A DNA stretch of 64,000 nt, taken from positions 3,038,001 through 3,102,000 of the forward strand of contig BCJU01000002.1 in the NCBI GenBank assembly GCA_001600355.1, read 5' to 3'. The notes under the pieces are model-generated. The model saw nothing but the letters and a program-made list of their open reading frames with translations, had not been told where the DNA came from and did no database searches. Each line of letters starts with the position of its first letter. Within the stretch, counting starts at the first letter, position 1. Below, one piece after another: positions 10,101-20,381 of this stretch. Source of the stretch: Meira nashicola (lineage: Eukaryota; Basidiomycota; Exobasidiomycetes; Exobasidiales; Brachybasidiaceae). Both the position numbers and the translations under genes were made by a program.

Positions 10101-12607
10101 TGATTTTCTTCAGTGTTACTAAACAAGAAGCAGCTTATATTGCTCTAACAGCACTTTTACTGCCTATCAATGTTTCAGTGAAATTGTTAGGCACTCGTTT
10201 ATGGAAATCTCAATGTCGTGCTTTGGAAGATGAAGAAGCTAATGCATTATGCGGTATAGGATCATCAGAGCCAATGAGTGCAGGCGTACAAAGAGATTAT
10301 GTTGGCCAAAATTCTATGTATGGACAAGCAGAAAATCATTCGACTTATGCTAACCCTTTGGATGCCCGTGCAAGTGGACGTTATCCTGCTATTGTTTCTA
10401 TGCCAGAAAGCAATTCAAGATTTGCAAATTTGTGGAACCGATTACACGATAGCTTTAATGCAAATGGACATGATCGACCAAGCTTTTTGGCCACACAAAG
10501 GATGCACGGTAGAGGATTGAGTGCTAAAACAGTAACACAAGCTGTTGCAAGTGCACCGGTAAACGCTGCTAAGAAGAATATGAAAAAGTCTCGTCATTTG
10601 GCTGAGGCAACAAAGAATGTTGCCAATGTTCCGGCGAGCGGATTCAAATTACGTAAATCGCTCGCAGTTTCTTCCACTTTTCCAGCTGGTAAAGATGATG
10701 AAGATTTACCAATCTCTCCAAGTGATTTACCATTACGAGGTGGTCCATTGACAGGTGCTTCTACACGTGAATTAAAGAATACCTTGGACGGAACTGAAGA
10801 ACCTATGACAACGGTGGCAAAGATGCGAGCTGCATCGAAAAAACATGGAAGAGTTAGTTCTCATCATCATAGAAGACAGAGATCTGATGAAGCGCCTTTC
10901 TTATCTGGATATGAAACAATTGCAACCCATGCTCCTATTGCAGGAAGTGATAATGGCAGTATCTCTAGCTATGGAGATGGAGAATATGAAGAAATGCTTA
11001 GTTTGCAAAGGCGTGAGTATGCTGCAGATCATAGACGTAGACGATCTCATGCACGTAGATCTACTTCGCAAGGTAAACCTAGTAGAACGTTTTCACAAAA
11101 ACTCAATCTTCAAGCTGGCGATCTGAGAGATCCTTTAGGAGCGCATAAGGTAGATGAGCAAGAAGTAAATGATCGTCTAGAATCAGAGCCAACTTCAGCC
11201 ATAACACAAACTGATGAATTGGCAGGAAAGACGGAAATCTTGGACAAAGAAGGTGATGATTCAGAAGAAGAAGATTCTTATGAAGATTCAATGGATGGTG
11301 GACCTCTTGTTAAACCTCATACGAAAGTTCAATGGGATGATACGCCAAACAATCACGCACGTTACAATAATCCATTTTATAGCGTTGAATTGGATCCTTT
11401 CCTTTGGTTACCTCGTGATCCAATGAAGCCAGTCGATCTTTGCGATACGATAGAATGGCATGGACCTGCTCTTGTAAGCTCTCAAGGAGGTCTTGGTCGT
11501 ATGGGTGAATGGGAAGAAGATGAAGATGAAGAAGAGGAAACGATTGATAAAGAACAAGGTTATGAGATCGAAGATGGTGCAAGTGTACAAAGTGCTCCTA
11601 CTGCTGCCCAAATTCATGGAGATGAACAGATTGAGATTACCGGTACATTAGCACAACGTATTCAAGAAGCAGAAGATCTCGATGATACAGCTGATCCAGC
11701 AGCTTCTATTCCTCGTAATCTATTGGGTGATTATAAACGCGCTTTAGATGAAAATGAAAATGAAGAAGAAGAAGAACAAATTGATGATGAAGCTGCATCT
11801 TTGCCTTCAAGACGTCGATTCCATTTATCTCCTAGACGTTCAAGCTTACGCAGATCTAGCGTCAATAGTGAATCGAGCGAAGGAGGATTAGGTATAATTA
11901 GAAGATTATCAACTCGACAAGCTTCTGCTTCAATTGCTGAAGATGAAGAAAGTGATTCTGCAATAGCTGAATTATCTGCTGATAAAGTAGAAGGAAAGAA
12001 AGCTATTCAAAGAAGGGAAACAAATGCATCTGTTGCTTCTAATCGTTCTACAGGTCGTGGAGGAGCGGGTGAAAGTATTTCTCGTTCGAAATCGCAAAAG
12101 GTCACTATGCGTGATGCTCTCAAAGCTGAAGTATTAGAAGAAGAATATTTGAGAGCACAAAAGGATCGCTTACAAGCTCAACAACAAGCACGCAAATCAG
12201 GCAATGCTTCTGATATTGGCGAATCAAGTGGTAATGCAGATGAATCTAGTGGTAATGAAGGTCATCAAACGACAAAGAGTGCTATTATGAGCCGACATGA
12301 ACAAAAGATGCATAGAGGTAATACATTGAAATCGCCTAGACGAACAGCAAGTAGTCGAGCTTCAAATTTTGAAATGATGAGATCTATGAGCGGAAATACG
12401 ATTGGATCAAGTAAAGGATTTAAAGGACCTCCTTTGATCCCAATCACAAGCGAAGCAAGTACATCCTCACATCCACCTATGCCTACCGAATCACCTGAAG
12501 CTCTTATTCAACGTCACAATACTGATGATGATATGCAAATGCAAGAATTACGATTACCACCAGCAAAGAATACACAATCTTCCCAACCGAAAACGGAAGA
12601 GAAGTGA
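7112..12607 (+). CDS. OSCA/TMEM63 (CSC1/RSN1-like) cation channel or scramblase-like protein with extended tail
   Basis: This is a 1831-residue membrane protein of the fungal DUF221/RSN1 family, which includes osmosensitive calcium-permeable channels. The N-terminus has a transmembrane helix near residues 15-35 and two more near 140-165 and 240-265 (the RSN1_TM region). A large cytosolic PHM7_cyt region follows, containing TLLVTNLPPTMRDEAS near 350 and STAFVTFRDPRQAR near 675, with an acidic Ser-rich insert between them. The multispanning RSN1_7TM core runs from about 725 to 1035 and includes PTVIVTLLTLLIPELIF and repeated hydrophobic segments. The tail of about 800 residues is charged, Ser-rich and probably disordered. 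It holds a PHM7_ext-like island near 1412-1455 (NNPFYSVELDPFLWLPRD). The ATG context is good and no intron is needed. The transport substrate cannot be read from the sequence. Confidence 0.88.
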   Translation: MADLYSRNVNTKFSGLTTTVALFGVVGGIAIVGFETLRQMRRLPKTRIAQIWKKDKLERQGGRGGVDPKGDDKGGNSIASREKLTCEDWEMGHLYLARQFHHTTPSPPMWRWPFSWAYQALKFDDWFYATHTGMDTVVYVRFLRACMWWILLQTLTTAPILLAIHFHFAVESNRAANQSTSLNDMSQASLSYLVTTTLCKCPDGSVQRTPCEDPNSPTQNDKKDQFEAYRNCDHVPNEDGRKLLWVHLILLWYITFTWFYALWWIAKGSIRIRRRWINEIRIKRQEAVEANAKRSAIMDNADQSQAVVDARYAPDEHQNDENFAPRHVLEEKHGFGSLVRGDDHDGWRQRTLLVTNLPPTMRDEASIRRYFEEFLRPDDASSMLSSEEDEDLERNSTRGKGSSEDRDQQISTSNEAITGDTAVQASSSNPDNGESPVEPSAEGPQGPEPDVHPDRHLRSPVQTVVLVRKMNELSSMLSRRQEVLAKLEAAHIKLAQTVLLKVGKNAQSMRSKNAKNGGQGGMNGLGRGYLNRSRIGRKKEQKLNGVENEKNEANGDVENEAGVKLSENQVRINELTRKLARFSPNNKGLHKREAQTRGDDEMGGNEMAETVWEALSQVPRELLDPFQPVTRLSSLFRGQKVPTIDYLLTKLNLLTALVTEMRARPPTSYEATSTAFVTFRDPRQARMVWRELKTQIVVKVRLAPEVKDLDWERLMRTSFTGDIVRGIGVNVFFWAFTIVWVIPVSLLTTSLFSVDKLEAIFPVLNTFFKDNPRFEGFVSVTLPTVIVTLLTLLIPELIFQISKRAQGFVTFSALYDQCLCRYWKFIICNVVIFFCIGATTVQSIIFQLGTDNNVLNAVAFSFPTAAPFYISYLILGMGVHTGFELFGFMVPLIQHMGARNAATPRSRAIKTLPRNFNRYYWLPLHILIMSIVFLFALLNPLVIPFALVYSWVALTVFKKNFAYQYFRRFNEKEGVIYYIRLFRFTLDGLLIAQVVLLIFFSVTKQEAAYIALTALLLPINVSVKLLGTRLWKSQCRALEDEEANALCGIGSSEPMSAGVQRDYVGQNSMYGQAENHSTYANPLDARASGRYPAIVSMPESNSRFANLWNRLHDSFNANGHDRPSFLATQRMHGRGLSAKTVTQAVASAPVNAAKKNMKKSRHLAEATKNVANVPASGFKLRKSLAVSSTFPAGKDDEDLPISPSDLPLRGGPLTGASTRELKNTLDGTEEPMTTVAKMRAASKKHGRVSSHHHRRQRSDEAPFLSGYETIATHAPIAGSDNGSISSYGDGEYEEMLSLQRREYAADHRRRRSHARRSTSQGKPSRTFSQKLNLQAGDLRDPLGAHKVDEQEVNDRLESEPTSAITQTDELAGKTEILDKEGDDSEEEDSYEDSMDGGPLVKPHTKVQWDDTPNNHARYNNPFYSVELDPFLWLPRDPMKPVDLCDTIEWHGPALVSSQGGLGRMGEWEEDEDEEEETIDKEQGYEIEDGASVQSAPTAAQIHGDEQIEITGTLAQRIQEAEDLDDTADPAASIPRNLLGDYKRALDENENEEEEEQIDDEAASLPSRRRFHLSPRRSSLRRSSVNSESSEGGLGIIRRLSTRQASASIAEDEESDSAIAELSADKVEGKKAIQRRETNASVASNRSTGRGGAGESISRSKSQKVTMRDALKAEVLEEEYLRAQKDRLQAQQQARKSGNASDIGESSGNADESSGNEGHQTTKSAIMSRHEQKMHRGNTLKSPRRTASSRASNFEMMRSMSGNTIGSSKGFKGPPLIPITSEASTSSHPPMPTESPEALIQRHNTDDDMQMQELRLPPAKNTQSSQPKTEEK

Positions 12608-12926
12608 TTTTTTTATAAATGTTTCTTTTTATTATTATTTGCAACTGCTTTCAGGTTTTGCATGCATTCAATATTTCTTCTATGCAAGTTGCAATTTTTT
12701 CTTATATAAACATCTATACCCTCTGAAAGAACATATAAACTTTTAACGAAACATACATTGTATATATCATTTCATTATACCTCATCGCTTATTGAATGCA
12801 TTCTCTACGTTATTCGTTCACTTTATATATTCCAAATTACACTTCAGTAGACATGAAGAGGATTAAAGAAAAGAAAAGGTTTCTCGAACAATTAAGAAAA
12901 AAAGAGCAATGATAGGAGTTGATTAC
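12608..12926. other. Convergent 3' intergenic region
   Basis: AT- and T-rich 3' flanks of two convergent genes. No gene is seen. Confidence 0.5.
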
Positions 12927-14987
12927 TTATGAGACTGCTTGCATTAAAGGTTTTGAGGTTTGCGCTCTAACAGCTCTTAAATCATCAACGTCTGTATTGA
13001 TATATTTAGCAGATGAAGCTGATCTTGTTGTTGCGATTGAAGCAGGTCTGGAAGAATGCAAAGTTTGAGAAGATCTTAGGTTTGGCGAAAATGTTGGTTC
13101 ATGAACAGAAGAGCTATCTGTGCTTTTCTTCATAGCTGCTTCAGAAGCAGGTACGATTTCTGCTGTTTTAATCGACTGTTTCGTAGTATCGACAGGATTA
13201 ATTTGAGCTTCCTTAACACGCTCTACATTCTTCTTGGATTCTGTTTCAAGTGTAATTTTAGCACTTGGAACTGTCGTCGTTGATGCTGATGCTGATGCTG
13301 TTGCTGATGCTGCTGCTGCTTGCTTCCGTTTTTGTTTTGCTAAAATACGACAATCACGACTGCAAAATACTTCGCCACTCTTTGTCATTGGAGCATTAAC
13401 GACTTTCAATCCACAAGTTGAACATTTAGAAGATGTTTTCAATCCACTTCTTTCTTCTGCACGAGCAAGAGCTGCATCCAAAGCGGGCATTGCACCACTT
13501 TCTGAAGTATGAAGACCACTAGAAGAACTAGTTGCTGAAGCGGTCATGCTAGGTAAATCCAATTGACTTTCTGCACGACTGTTGATTAATGGAGGAGAGA
13601 TGGATCTGGAAGTGTGTGGCGTACTCGTTCCAGAAGCTTGAACGCCAGATGTAGGATCGATTGAAGCAAATGCTCGACGACCGGCAGAACTTGTGCTGCT
13701 TGGCAGGTTAGATCGAGATTCTGTAGGTGATTGGAAGGACACATTTCGTTTACGTTCTGGTCTCTTTCCTTCTACGTTTGAACTTGCTTTTGACATTGTT
13801 CCAATAGGAGGCCTTGACATTGCAGACATTGTACGAGTGCGTGGAGTGGTGGCGTTGTTTGGATCATCGAAAAGTCCTCTTAACCCTCTTAAGCTTCCCA
13901 TTGCATCTCTAGGAGATTGTGTTAAAGTAGGAGAAGTGGGTACAGAAGTCGTTCCACTATGCGTTGATGTCAGGATTGGTGCCATTGCTGATGGTCGCTT
14001 TGACCATGCTGGTGATCGTAAAGTGTCAGCATTATTTGATTGATTGTTATCTGTCTTCCCTCCTCCACCACCGATAAACAGACCAAACAAGCTAGCCGTT
14101 CTAGAAGGAGTGCCACCTGTAGCACGATAATCTCCTGTCTGTCTTTGATTTGTAGATGTGAATCCGATCAGGCTACGCATTGAAGCATAACTATTCTTCC
14201 TTTGTCTTTGATTGAATGATGAATCGTGTTGCGATGAAGGAGTGAAGCGTGAATTGGCCGATCGATAGCTGGCCGAATTGGCAATCAATTGTTCTAACTT
14301 ATCTGTTAAATGAGCACCAGTCGGCTGCTGCTGCTGCTGCTTACCTTCTCCGTCTTCTTCAGCATTTTCGCGGCGTAAGGAATCAAGAAATTTGGCGTCA
14401 ATTCCACTCGCTCTTCCAATTTTACGCAAACTTGCGGCTGCACTTTTATTATTCTCATTCGATTCATTTCCGCCTCCACCTCTTTTGATTGATGATGTTG
14501 CACTTTGATTAGATATAAATTGACCATGTGCTATAACTGAATGTCTATCTTCATCTCCATCATATCCATACCTACTCGAACTTGCATAATTATGATTATA
14601 ACTTTGCATACTATCGGCAATTGATGCATTACGTGATAAGACAGAAGCAACAGTTGAAATTGAAGCGTTTGAACCACCTCTCCTTCTTCTTACTTGTTGT
14701 TTATGTATGTTTGAATTGATATCATACTCAAACGTTGAACATCCTTCTATCGAAATTGCATCACTTGTGGCAATAGATGGGTTTCCATACAATGAAGCTT
14801 TTCTGCGAGTTGATGAGCCATATTGAGATTGAGGAGATCGATAATTTGATGCGATAAATAGACTGCTAGATGTAGAAGGAAGAGATGGAAGTTGATCTTG
14901 TTCTTCTAGAGCTTCCTCGTTTAATGATTGATCGACATGTCCGTTGAGAAGATGGGCAGATTTTAAAGCTTCAGGTGAAGATGTCAT
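12927..14987 (-). CDS. Ser-rich low-complexity protein with a Cx2C-x16-Cx3C putative zinc motif
   Basis: I do not recognise the family. The predicted protein has 686 residues. The first 500 are dominated by Ser, Arg, Asn and Thr with many RxxS-like sites, poly-Gly and a poly-Gln run encoded by CAG repeats near 14330, which suggests a disordered, phosphorylated regulator. The only compact element is near residues 522-546, CSTCGLK...EVFCSRDC, a Cx2C-x16-Cx3C arrangement that could bind one zinc ion, followed by a basic KQKRKQ stretch and an Ala/Ser-rich run. The tail after it is again Ser/Thr-rich. The frame is open to 15035, where the first codon would be TTG, so the first ATG at 14987 is taken as the start. 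A fungal scaffold or signalling protein is possible, but no function is assigned. Confidence 0.7.
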   Translation of the reverse strand: MTSSPEALKSAHLLNGHVDQSLNEEALEEQDQLPSLPSTSSSLFIASNYRSPQSQYGSSTRRKASLYGNPSIATSDAISIEGCSTFEYDINSNIHKQQVRRRRGGSNASISTVASVLSRNASIADSMQSYNHNYASSSRYGYDGDEDRHSVIAHGQFISNQSATSSIKRGGGGNESNENNKSAAASLRKIGRASGIDAKFLDSLRRENAEEDGEGKQQQQQPTGAHLTDKLEQLIANSASYRSANSRFTPSSQHDSSFNQRQRKNSYASMRSLIGFTSTNQRQTGDYRATGGTPSRTASLFGLFIGGGGGKTDNNQSNNADTLRSPAWSKRPSAMAPILTSTHSGTTSVPTSPTLTQSPRDAMGSLRGLRGLFDDPNNATTPRTRTMSAMSRPPIGTMSKASSNVEGKRPERKRNVSFQSPTESRSNLPSSTSSAGRRAFASIDPTSGVQASGTSTPHTSRSISPPLINSRAESQLDLPSMTASATSSSSGLHTSESGAMPALDAALARAEERSGLKTSSKCSTCGLKVVNAPMTKSGEVFCSRDCRILAKQKRKQAAAASATASASASTTTVPSAKITLETESKKNVERVKEAQINPVDTTKQSIKTAEIVPASEAAMKKSTDSSSVHEPTFSPNLRSSQTLHSSRPASIATTRSASSAKYINTDVDDLRAVRAQTSKPLMQAVS

Positions 14988-16601
14988 TCTATTCGTACAG
15001 TCGTGCGAACCAAATATGATGTTGTGGTGGTTCAAAGTACAGTATATGCTTCACCTTTACGATAGGTTAAACCTGTCTCAATTTCCTGATTAACTTTTCA
15101 ATTGTCCGAATATGGAGTTGCAATAGTCATAAATTTTGACAAGTGATGGAAAGATAGAAAGATTGTCTTTTTTTTCTTTTAAAGAAATCTTCTCTTTGCC
15201 TGAAGCATGCCCTACTTTATCTTTATTATCGAGAAAATCAAAGGCTGCATGCCTAGGCACCACAGTTCAAATCATAAATTCTCTCCTTATTTTTGGTTTT
15301 TATCTTTTGTGCGCTTCCGATATAGTGTTATTTCTCCCGTTTTGGGCACTAAAATTATAATTGACTTGGCATAGGATCGACTGTACAACACATACCAGGC
15401 GTGTTACATATAAATAAATAAAAAATAGGAGTGACCCCGTCAGTTGGCTTTTAAAGAAATTACTCAGGCACGAAATCTGTGTTGTGATGAACGAAAATAA
15501 ATTCTATAGTCTACGCGCAAATCTCTCTTTAGGCTAACGCCATTCGGAGTTATATTTATTATGCACTTCCACACAGACAATCGACTACAGTCCTGCATTC
15601 AAACAATGAAGAGTTTTAGTTTATAAGAATAGATGCATGAACTCGCATGCGTACAATAAAAAATAAAGGTTCCAGGCTCGGAAATAAGACGCGATGCGGT
15701 TTGAAAGAGGAACAATGAAAACAAGCCACTAACTCACTCTCTCTCGCTTTTTTGTCATTGATGATGAAATACACAACTTTTTAATGTATGTAAAAGACGA
15801 TCTTTGAGGATTATTTTTTGGATTTCTTAAAATATATTTTTATCGTTTGCACTAATGATACTTATTCCGTAAAAATAAATAGTACATAACCCTACATTCC
15901 CCACAAACAAATCGCAATCTTTTACAGATAGAAACTGTTTTCGTACCTACATACATACTTTGCAAAGAAGTGCAAGTGATGGTTTGGAAGGACCCATTTC
16001 GTGGTACGCTAGAAGAAGATTCAGATCGAGATAAACATATGAGACAGTCTAGTTTATAATCCAGATAGAAGCGGCAGAGGATGTCGTGTGACCTTCCCAT
16101 AAATTTTAACGGCTACATATACAAGCTTACTCTTTTCGTCATACAGATTGTTCAACTGACATTATTCAAATACCCCGCAAAGAGGTCTGTAATGTGTGTA
16201 GCTTGGATCGTCTTCACGGCTAACTATTTTATGGAAACCAACGCATTGAATGTGCTGATCATCACATAATTTGGCCTTATGTGACTCCATTCAGGCCATT
16301 GTAAATCTTATGTTATTTCTGAACACTAACCCTGTAAGTGACGAGAAGAGATAATTTCATTATCTGCCATTGTAAGGTTGGATTACATAATCACCATGAA
16401 TATTGGTGAGCTTTAGTGCCTTTTTCCGGTACCTTCTCGAATGTAGTGGAGCATTGGAGATTAAGCTCACGCGTAACATTCTCGGGGCATTAATTTTGTG
16501 GAAAGCAATTTATAAAATATCTAATCGTTAACATTCTTCCTAATTCTAGTTTCGCTCTTGCAACCAACAAATTAGACAAACTTAAAACAAGTTGTAGCCA
16601 A
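14988..16601. other. Divergent intergenic region upstream of HSP78
   Basis: About 1.6 kb with no recognisable gene. Small open frames on both strands lack any family signature. A TTCTCGAA element at 16434-16441, about 160 nt before the Hsp78 start, matches paired heat-shock-element half sites (TTCnnGAA), but only one pair is clear. Confidence 0.45.
16434..16441. promoter_or_regulatory. Candidate heat-shock element half-site pair
   Basis: The sequence reads TTCTCGAA, i.e. TTC-nn-GAA, in the promoter of a mitochondrial disaggregase gene expected to be heat-inducible. A third well-spaced unit is not clear, so the evidence is weak. Confidence 0.25.
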
Positions 16602-19115
16602 ATGATACCTTCTACCTCGCTCAGGCAGGTACGACCTGTGATCATCAATTCATTAGCAAGACAACATAATGTACGTCAATCAGCATTACTTGTAGCATCT
16701 TTGACGCCACACGTAATCACAACATCATCAGCAAAGAGATCACATCTTCCTTATATTCAAAAAGAATCTTTTCATTCTTCAATACCTAACAATGCCAACG
16801 GGGGCTTTCCTCCTGGTGGTGGTGGTGGTAGCGGGGGCGGAGGAATGGGTGGATTTCCGGGAATGAGGATGGGTGGTCAACAAGCTCCAGAGAAAGGAGC
16901 AGCATTAGCACAATATACAACTGATTTAACACAAATGGCAAAAGATGGAAAGTTAGATCCTGTTATAGGAAGAGATGCAGAAATCAGAAGAACAATTCAA
17001 ATTTTATCAAGAAGAACAAAAGCAAATCCTGCTTTAGTGGGTCCAGCAGGTGTAGGAAAAACGGCAATTATGGAAGGACTTGCACAAAGAATTGTCAATA
17101 AAGAAGTACCCGAAAGTATGCGTGATAAAAAGATTCTTTCTTTGGATTTAGCAGGCATTATAAGTGGAGCAGCATTCAGAGGAGCGTTTGAAGAACGATT
17201 TAAAGCAATCATGAATGATGTAGAAGCAGAAGAAGGACGAGTAGTTTTATTCATTGATGAATTGCATATGCTTCTCAATCTTGGAAAAGCTGAAGGTTCA
17301 ATGGACGCAGGCAATATGCTCAAACCTGCACTAGCTCGAGGATTAACGATCGTAGGAGCAACGACTTTTGATGAATATAGGCGTAGTATCGAAAAGGATA
17401 GCGCTCTATCCCGTCGTTTCCAACCTGTTCACGTCCTTGAACCATCTGTGGAAGACACAATTAGTATTCTTCGTGGTTTAAGGAGTAGATACGAATTACA
17501 TCATGCTGTCAGTATAAGTGATGCCGCTTTAGTAAGCGCCGTTCAATTAGCACATAGATATTTGAATGAGAGAAGGATGCCGGATGGACCGTTGGATTTG
17601 GTGGACGAAGCAGCGAGTGCTTTGCGATTACAGCAAGAGAGTAAACCGGAACGGCTTGAACAGCTAGACCGGGAAATTCTAAGATACCAGATCGAGCTTG
17701 AGTCTTTGCGGCACGAAGATGACGTCGCTTCACAGGAAAGACAAGCTGAGATCAATTCAAAATTAGACAAAGTTCGAAAGGAAAGTCAAAGATTAACTGC
17801 GCTTTGGAAGTCTGAGAGGGAGCGTTTGGACAGAGTGAAAGATTTGAAAGAACAATTAGAACAAGCTCGAATTGAATTAGAGCAAGCAACCCGAAATGGT
17901 GAATTTCAGCGTGTGGCGGAATTACAATATGGTCGCATTCCCGATTTAGAACAGAAGCTGCCAGCAGAGGAAGAAAAAGTACGGCAAACACAAGAGCAAG
18001 CTAGCAATGAAGGAGAAGAAACGATCTTGGTTCACGATCGTGTGACGAGTGATGATATCGCTGCTGTCGTCAGTCGTCAAACTGGAATTCCGCTTCGTAA
18101 TCTTTTACGTGGAGAGCGAGAGCGGCTTTTACATGTTGAAGATGCACTACGTCAACGTATAGTAGGACAAGATGAAGCTTTGAATGCTATTGGAGAAGCT
18201 GTTCGCTTAACACGTGCCGGATTACAAAGTGAGCGTAGACCTTTGGCAAGTTTCTTGATGGCGGGAAGTACGGGTACGGGAAAGACGGAAACGTGCAAAG
18301 CATTGGCAAACTTTTTGTTTGATTCGGAAGATGCTTTGATACAATTGAACATGAGCGAATATTCTGAATCACATAGTGTTTCACGTTTGATCGGTGCTCC
18401 ACCCGGATATGTTGGACATGAAGATGCGGGACAATTGACAGAACAAGTTAGAAGAAAGCCATACAGTATCGTTTTATTTGACGAAATCGAAAAGAGTCAT
18501 CCTCAAGTAAGAAATATTCTTTTGCAAATATTGGAAGAAGGCAAACTTACAGACAGTCAAGGAAGAATTGTTGATTTCCGTAATGCGATCATTGTTATGA
18601 CAAGTAATTTGGGAGCGGAAGCATTGTATGCCAATGGTGCAGTAGATGAACGTACTGGCAGTCTAACACAAAAAGCCAAGACGGAAGTTTTACAAGCAAT
18701 TCAAGCTTCTTTACCGCCTGAATTGATCAATCGTATCGATGAACAACTTATCTTTAATCGACTTTCCGCTTCGGCCATTCGCGATATTGTGGATATTCGT
18801 TTGGCAGAAGCTGGTAAGAGATTGACATCTCAGCGTATCACTCTTGACGTCAAGGAAGAAGCAAAAGATTGGCTTGCACGAAACGGTTTCGATCCACGTT
18901 ATGGAGCCAGACCATTGAACAGGTTGATCACAAAATCATTATTGAACCCATTAGCAAGAAGTATTATTGGCGGTACTGTTCGATCTGGCGATAAAGTACC
19001 TGTCATTCTAGCAGAGAATGGCGAAGGTTTGCAAATCGTTGAACAACATGAAGAACTCAAATCTTCACCAACTACTAATGGTAATACCAAGACTAGCCAA
19101 GCCGAAAACGAGTAG
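16602..19115 (+). CDS. HSP78: Mitochondrial ClpB/Hsp100 disaggregase (Hsp78)
   Basis: This is an AAA+ unfoldase that resolubilises aggregated proteins in the mitochondrial matrix together with mitochondrial Hsp70. The first 60 or so residues are rich in Arg, Ser and hydroxylated residues with few acidic ones, like a mitochondrial presequence, and are followed by a Gly-rich linker near 65-95. There is no ClpB N-domain, as in yeast Hsp78. AAA-1 has Walker A GPAGVGKT at 147-154, Walker B VLFIDE and the arginine-finger region [11 protein letters not shown] coiled-coil middle domain rich in Glu, Arg and Leu spans roughly 340-470. AAA-2 has Walker A GSTGTGKT at 555-562, Walker [11 protein letters not shown] and the sensor region [11 protein letters not shown]. 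Length is 837 residues against 811 in yeast. The ATG is preceded by a leader-like A-rich stretch, and no intron is seen. Confidence 0.95.
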   Translation: MIPSTSLRQVRPVIINSLARQHNVRQSALLVASLTPHVITTSSAKRSHLPYIQKESFHSSIPNNANGGFPPGGGGGSGGGGMGGFPGMRMGGQQAPEKGAALAQYTTDLTQMAKDGKLDPVIGRDAEIRRTIQILSRRTKANPALVGPAGVGKTAIMEGLAQRIVNKEVPESMRDKKILSLDLAGIISGAAFRGAFEERFKAIMNDVEAEEGRVVLFIDELHMLLNLGKAEGSMDAGNMLKPALARGLTIVGATTFDEYRRSIEKDSALSRRFQPVHVLEPSVEDTISILRGLRSRYELHHAVSISDAALVSAVQLAHRYLNERRMPDGPLDLVDEAASALRLQQESKPERLEQLDREILRYQIELESLRHEDDVASQERQAEINSKLDKVRKESQRLTALWKSERERLDRVKDLKEQLEQARIELEQATRNGEFQRVAELQYGRIPDLEQKLPAEEEKVRQTQEQASNEGEETILVHDRVTSDDIAAVVSRQTGIPLRNLLRGERERLLHVEDALRQRIVGQDEALNAIGEAVRLTRAGLQSERRPLASFLMAGSTGTGKTETCKALANFLFDSEDALIQLNMSEYSESHSVSRLIGAPPGYVGHEDAGQLTEQVRRKPYSIVLFDEIEKSHPQVRNILLQILEEGKLTDSQGRIVDFRNAIIVMTSNLGAEALYANGAVDERTGSLTQKAKTEVLQAIQASLPPELINRIDEQLIFNRLSASAIRDIVDIRLAEAGKRLTSQRITLDVKEEAKDWLARNGFDPRYGARPLNRLITKSLLNPLARSIIGGTVRSGDKVPVILAENGEGLQIVEQHEELKSSPTTNGNTKTSQAENE

Positions 19116-19286
19116 ACTTTATGCAAACCACATTTTCCACAACCTATCTGTAGCATTTAAATTATACCACAATTCTCACCACTCATTTGTACCAAAATAT
19201 CCAATGCTTTCACCGCTCAATAGATCAATTTATAAAAAAAAACAATTATAGAATACAGTAAAGATGTTTATACAATTTGCAATCTC

Positions 19287-20381
19287 TTAAATCAATTCAA
19301 TCCGAACACTCTTTGTGGAAGTGGATTGTGATTGCTTTTGCCCAAGCGGGAATGTCGATTCGGCCAAAATACGTGCCCTTTTCATGCAGTCTGATTTCTC
19401 AGGCAATTGATGTGAAGTAACCCTGCCACTTGTAGAAGGACATGCGAACAATAGAGTGTATGCTGGTCTATCCATCTCCTCGTTTTCTTCCTCCTTGACT
19501 TGTTTCACAGCCAATAGCATCAACCCTACTCCTAAACCTAATTCCGTATCGGTGACTAGAGGAACCTCAGTAGGTACATTAATATCAATAAATGTACCTT
19601 CATTCACACCTTCTTTCTTCTTTTTGTTCTTCATCATTGCCTGCTCATATGCCTTTCCAACACCAATTCCAACGAAAACACCTATCCTTGGTTTATGTTT
19701 ACGAATCAGATCTGTTAAGATCAAAGCGCCTAATTCATTTTCTGTCTTGTTTAATTCCTGTGCCATTCTCGTTGGTCTTGCAGCTAAATTTGTTAAACCG
19801 ATAGATAAAAAAGGAGTCTTTTGATTTAACATCATAAAATCTTCACTTGGATGAAAAAGTTTTGATGTAAGATTTGAACGAAATAATGTTCGATAAAAAT
19901 GATTACTTGGATGACCAAAATGTTGACATTTTACGCTTGACATTCTACCTGGATTTGAGCCAATCATTAAAACGTCCATTCCATCTTTTACGTAATCAGG
20001 AACTTCAGGTAGAAATTTAGCTGTCTTCCAATTTGTATCAATTGAGTTTGGGTTGTTGTCATCCTGTTTTTTCACCCTCTTTACGACGTCGTCCTTCTTG
20101 TCATCATCGCCATGCACATCTGACAGCTGTACATCTCGCTTTAAAGATGAGCGAAGTCTTCTTGAAGCTCTCTGAGAGCCGTTCTGATTTTCTTCTGCCG
20201 GATCGACGAATCGAAATGAATCACAAAATGATTCAGAGAATAAAGGCGAAATCTGAGTATCTAATTCATCTTCATCTTCTTTTTTGATCATCGATCCAAT
20301 TTTAGTACTTCTTACTGGCTTTTTTTGTGATCGGAAAGGTAATGATGCTCTCTGGTCTTTATTTAGTGCATTTCTAGTCAT
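19287..20381 (-). CDS. G/T(U) mismatch-specific DNA glycosylase (TDG/MUG family)
   Basis: This is a base-excision repair enzyme predicted to remove uracil or thymine mispaired with guanine, similar to fission yeast Thp1 and human TDG. The catalytic block DVLMIGSNPG lies at residues 136-145, with Asn143 in the position of the catalytic Asn. It is followed by the HFGHPSNHFYRTLFRS block, which matches the family pattern around GNHFWKCLF. Near residue 320 the ACPSTSGRV segment corresponds to the NPSG helix-insertion loop of the family, but with ST in place of the usual NP. The first 120 residues are charged and probably disordered. An inserted Lys-rich run (KKKKEG) lies within the core. The ATG at 20381 is the frame's own start. 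An ACGCGT box lies about 110 nt upstream, which would fit S-phase expression. Confidence 0.85.
   Translation of the reverse strand: MTRNALNKDQRASLPFRSQKKPVRSTKIGSMIKKEDEDELDTQISPLFSESFCDSFRFVDPAEENQNGSQRASRRLRSSLKRDVQLSDVHGDDDKKDDVVKRVKKQDDNNPNSIDTNWKTAKFLPEVPDYVKDGMDVLMIGSNPGRMSSVKCQHFGHPSNHFYRTLFRSNLTSKLFHPSEDFMMLNQKTPFLSIGLTNLAARPTRMAQELNKTENELGALILTDLIRKHKPRIGVFVGIGVGKAYEQAMMKNKKKKEGVNEGTFIDINVPTEVPLVTDTELGLGVGLMLLAVKQVKEEENEEMDRPAYTLLFACPSTSGRVTSHQLPEKSDCMKRARILAESTFPLGQKQSQSTSTKSVRIELI

Noticed and set aside
14329..14341. CTG/CAG repeat as an independent satellite
   Set aside because: It encodes a short poly-Gln run inside a coding region and is only about five units long.
15240..15290. 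tRNA-like GTTCAAATC box
   Set aside because: No matching A-box, cloverleaf or acceptor stem around it; similar isolated B-box-like strings at 56360 were rejected for the same reason.
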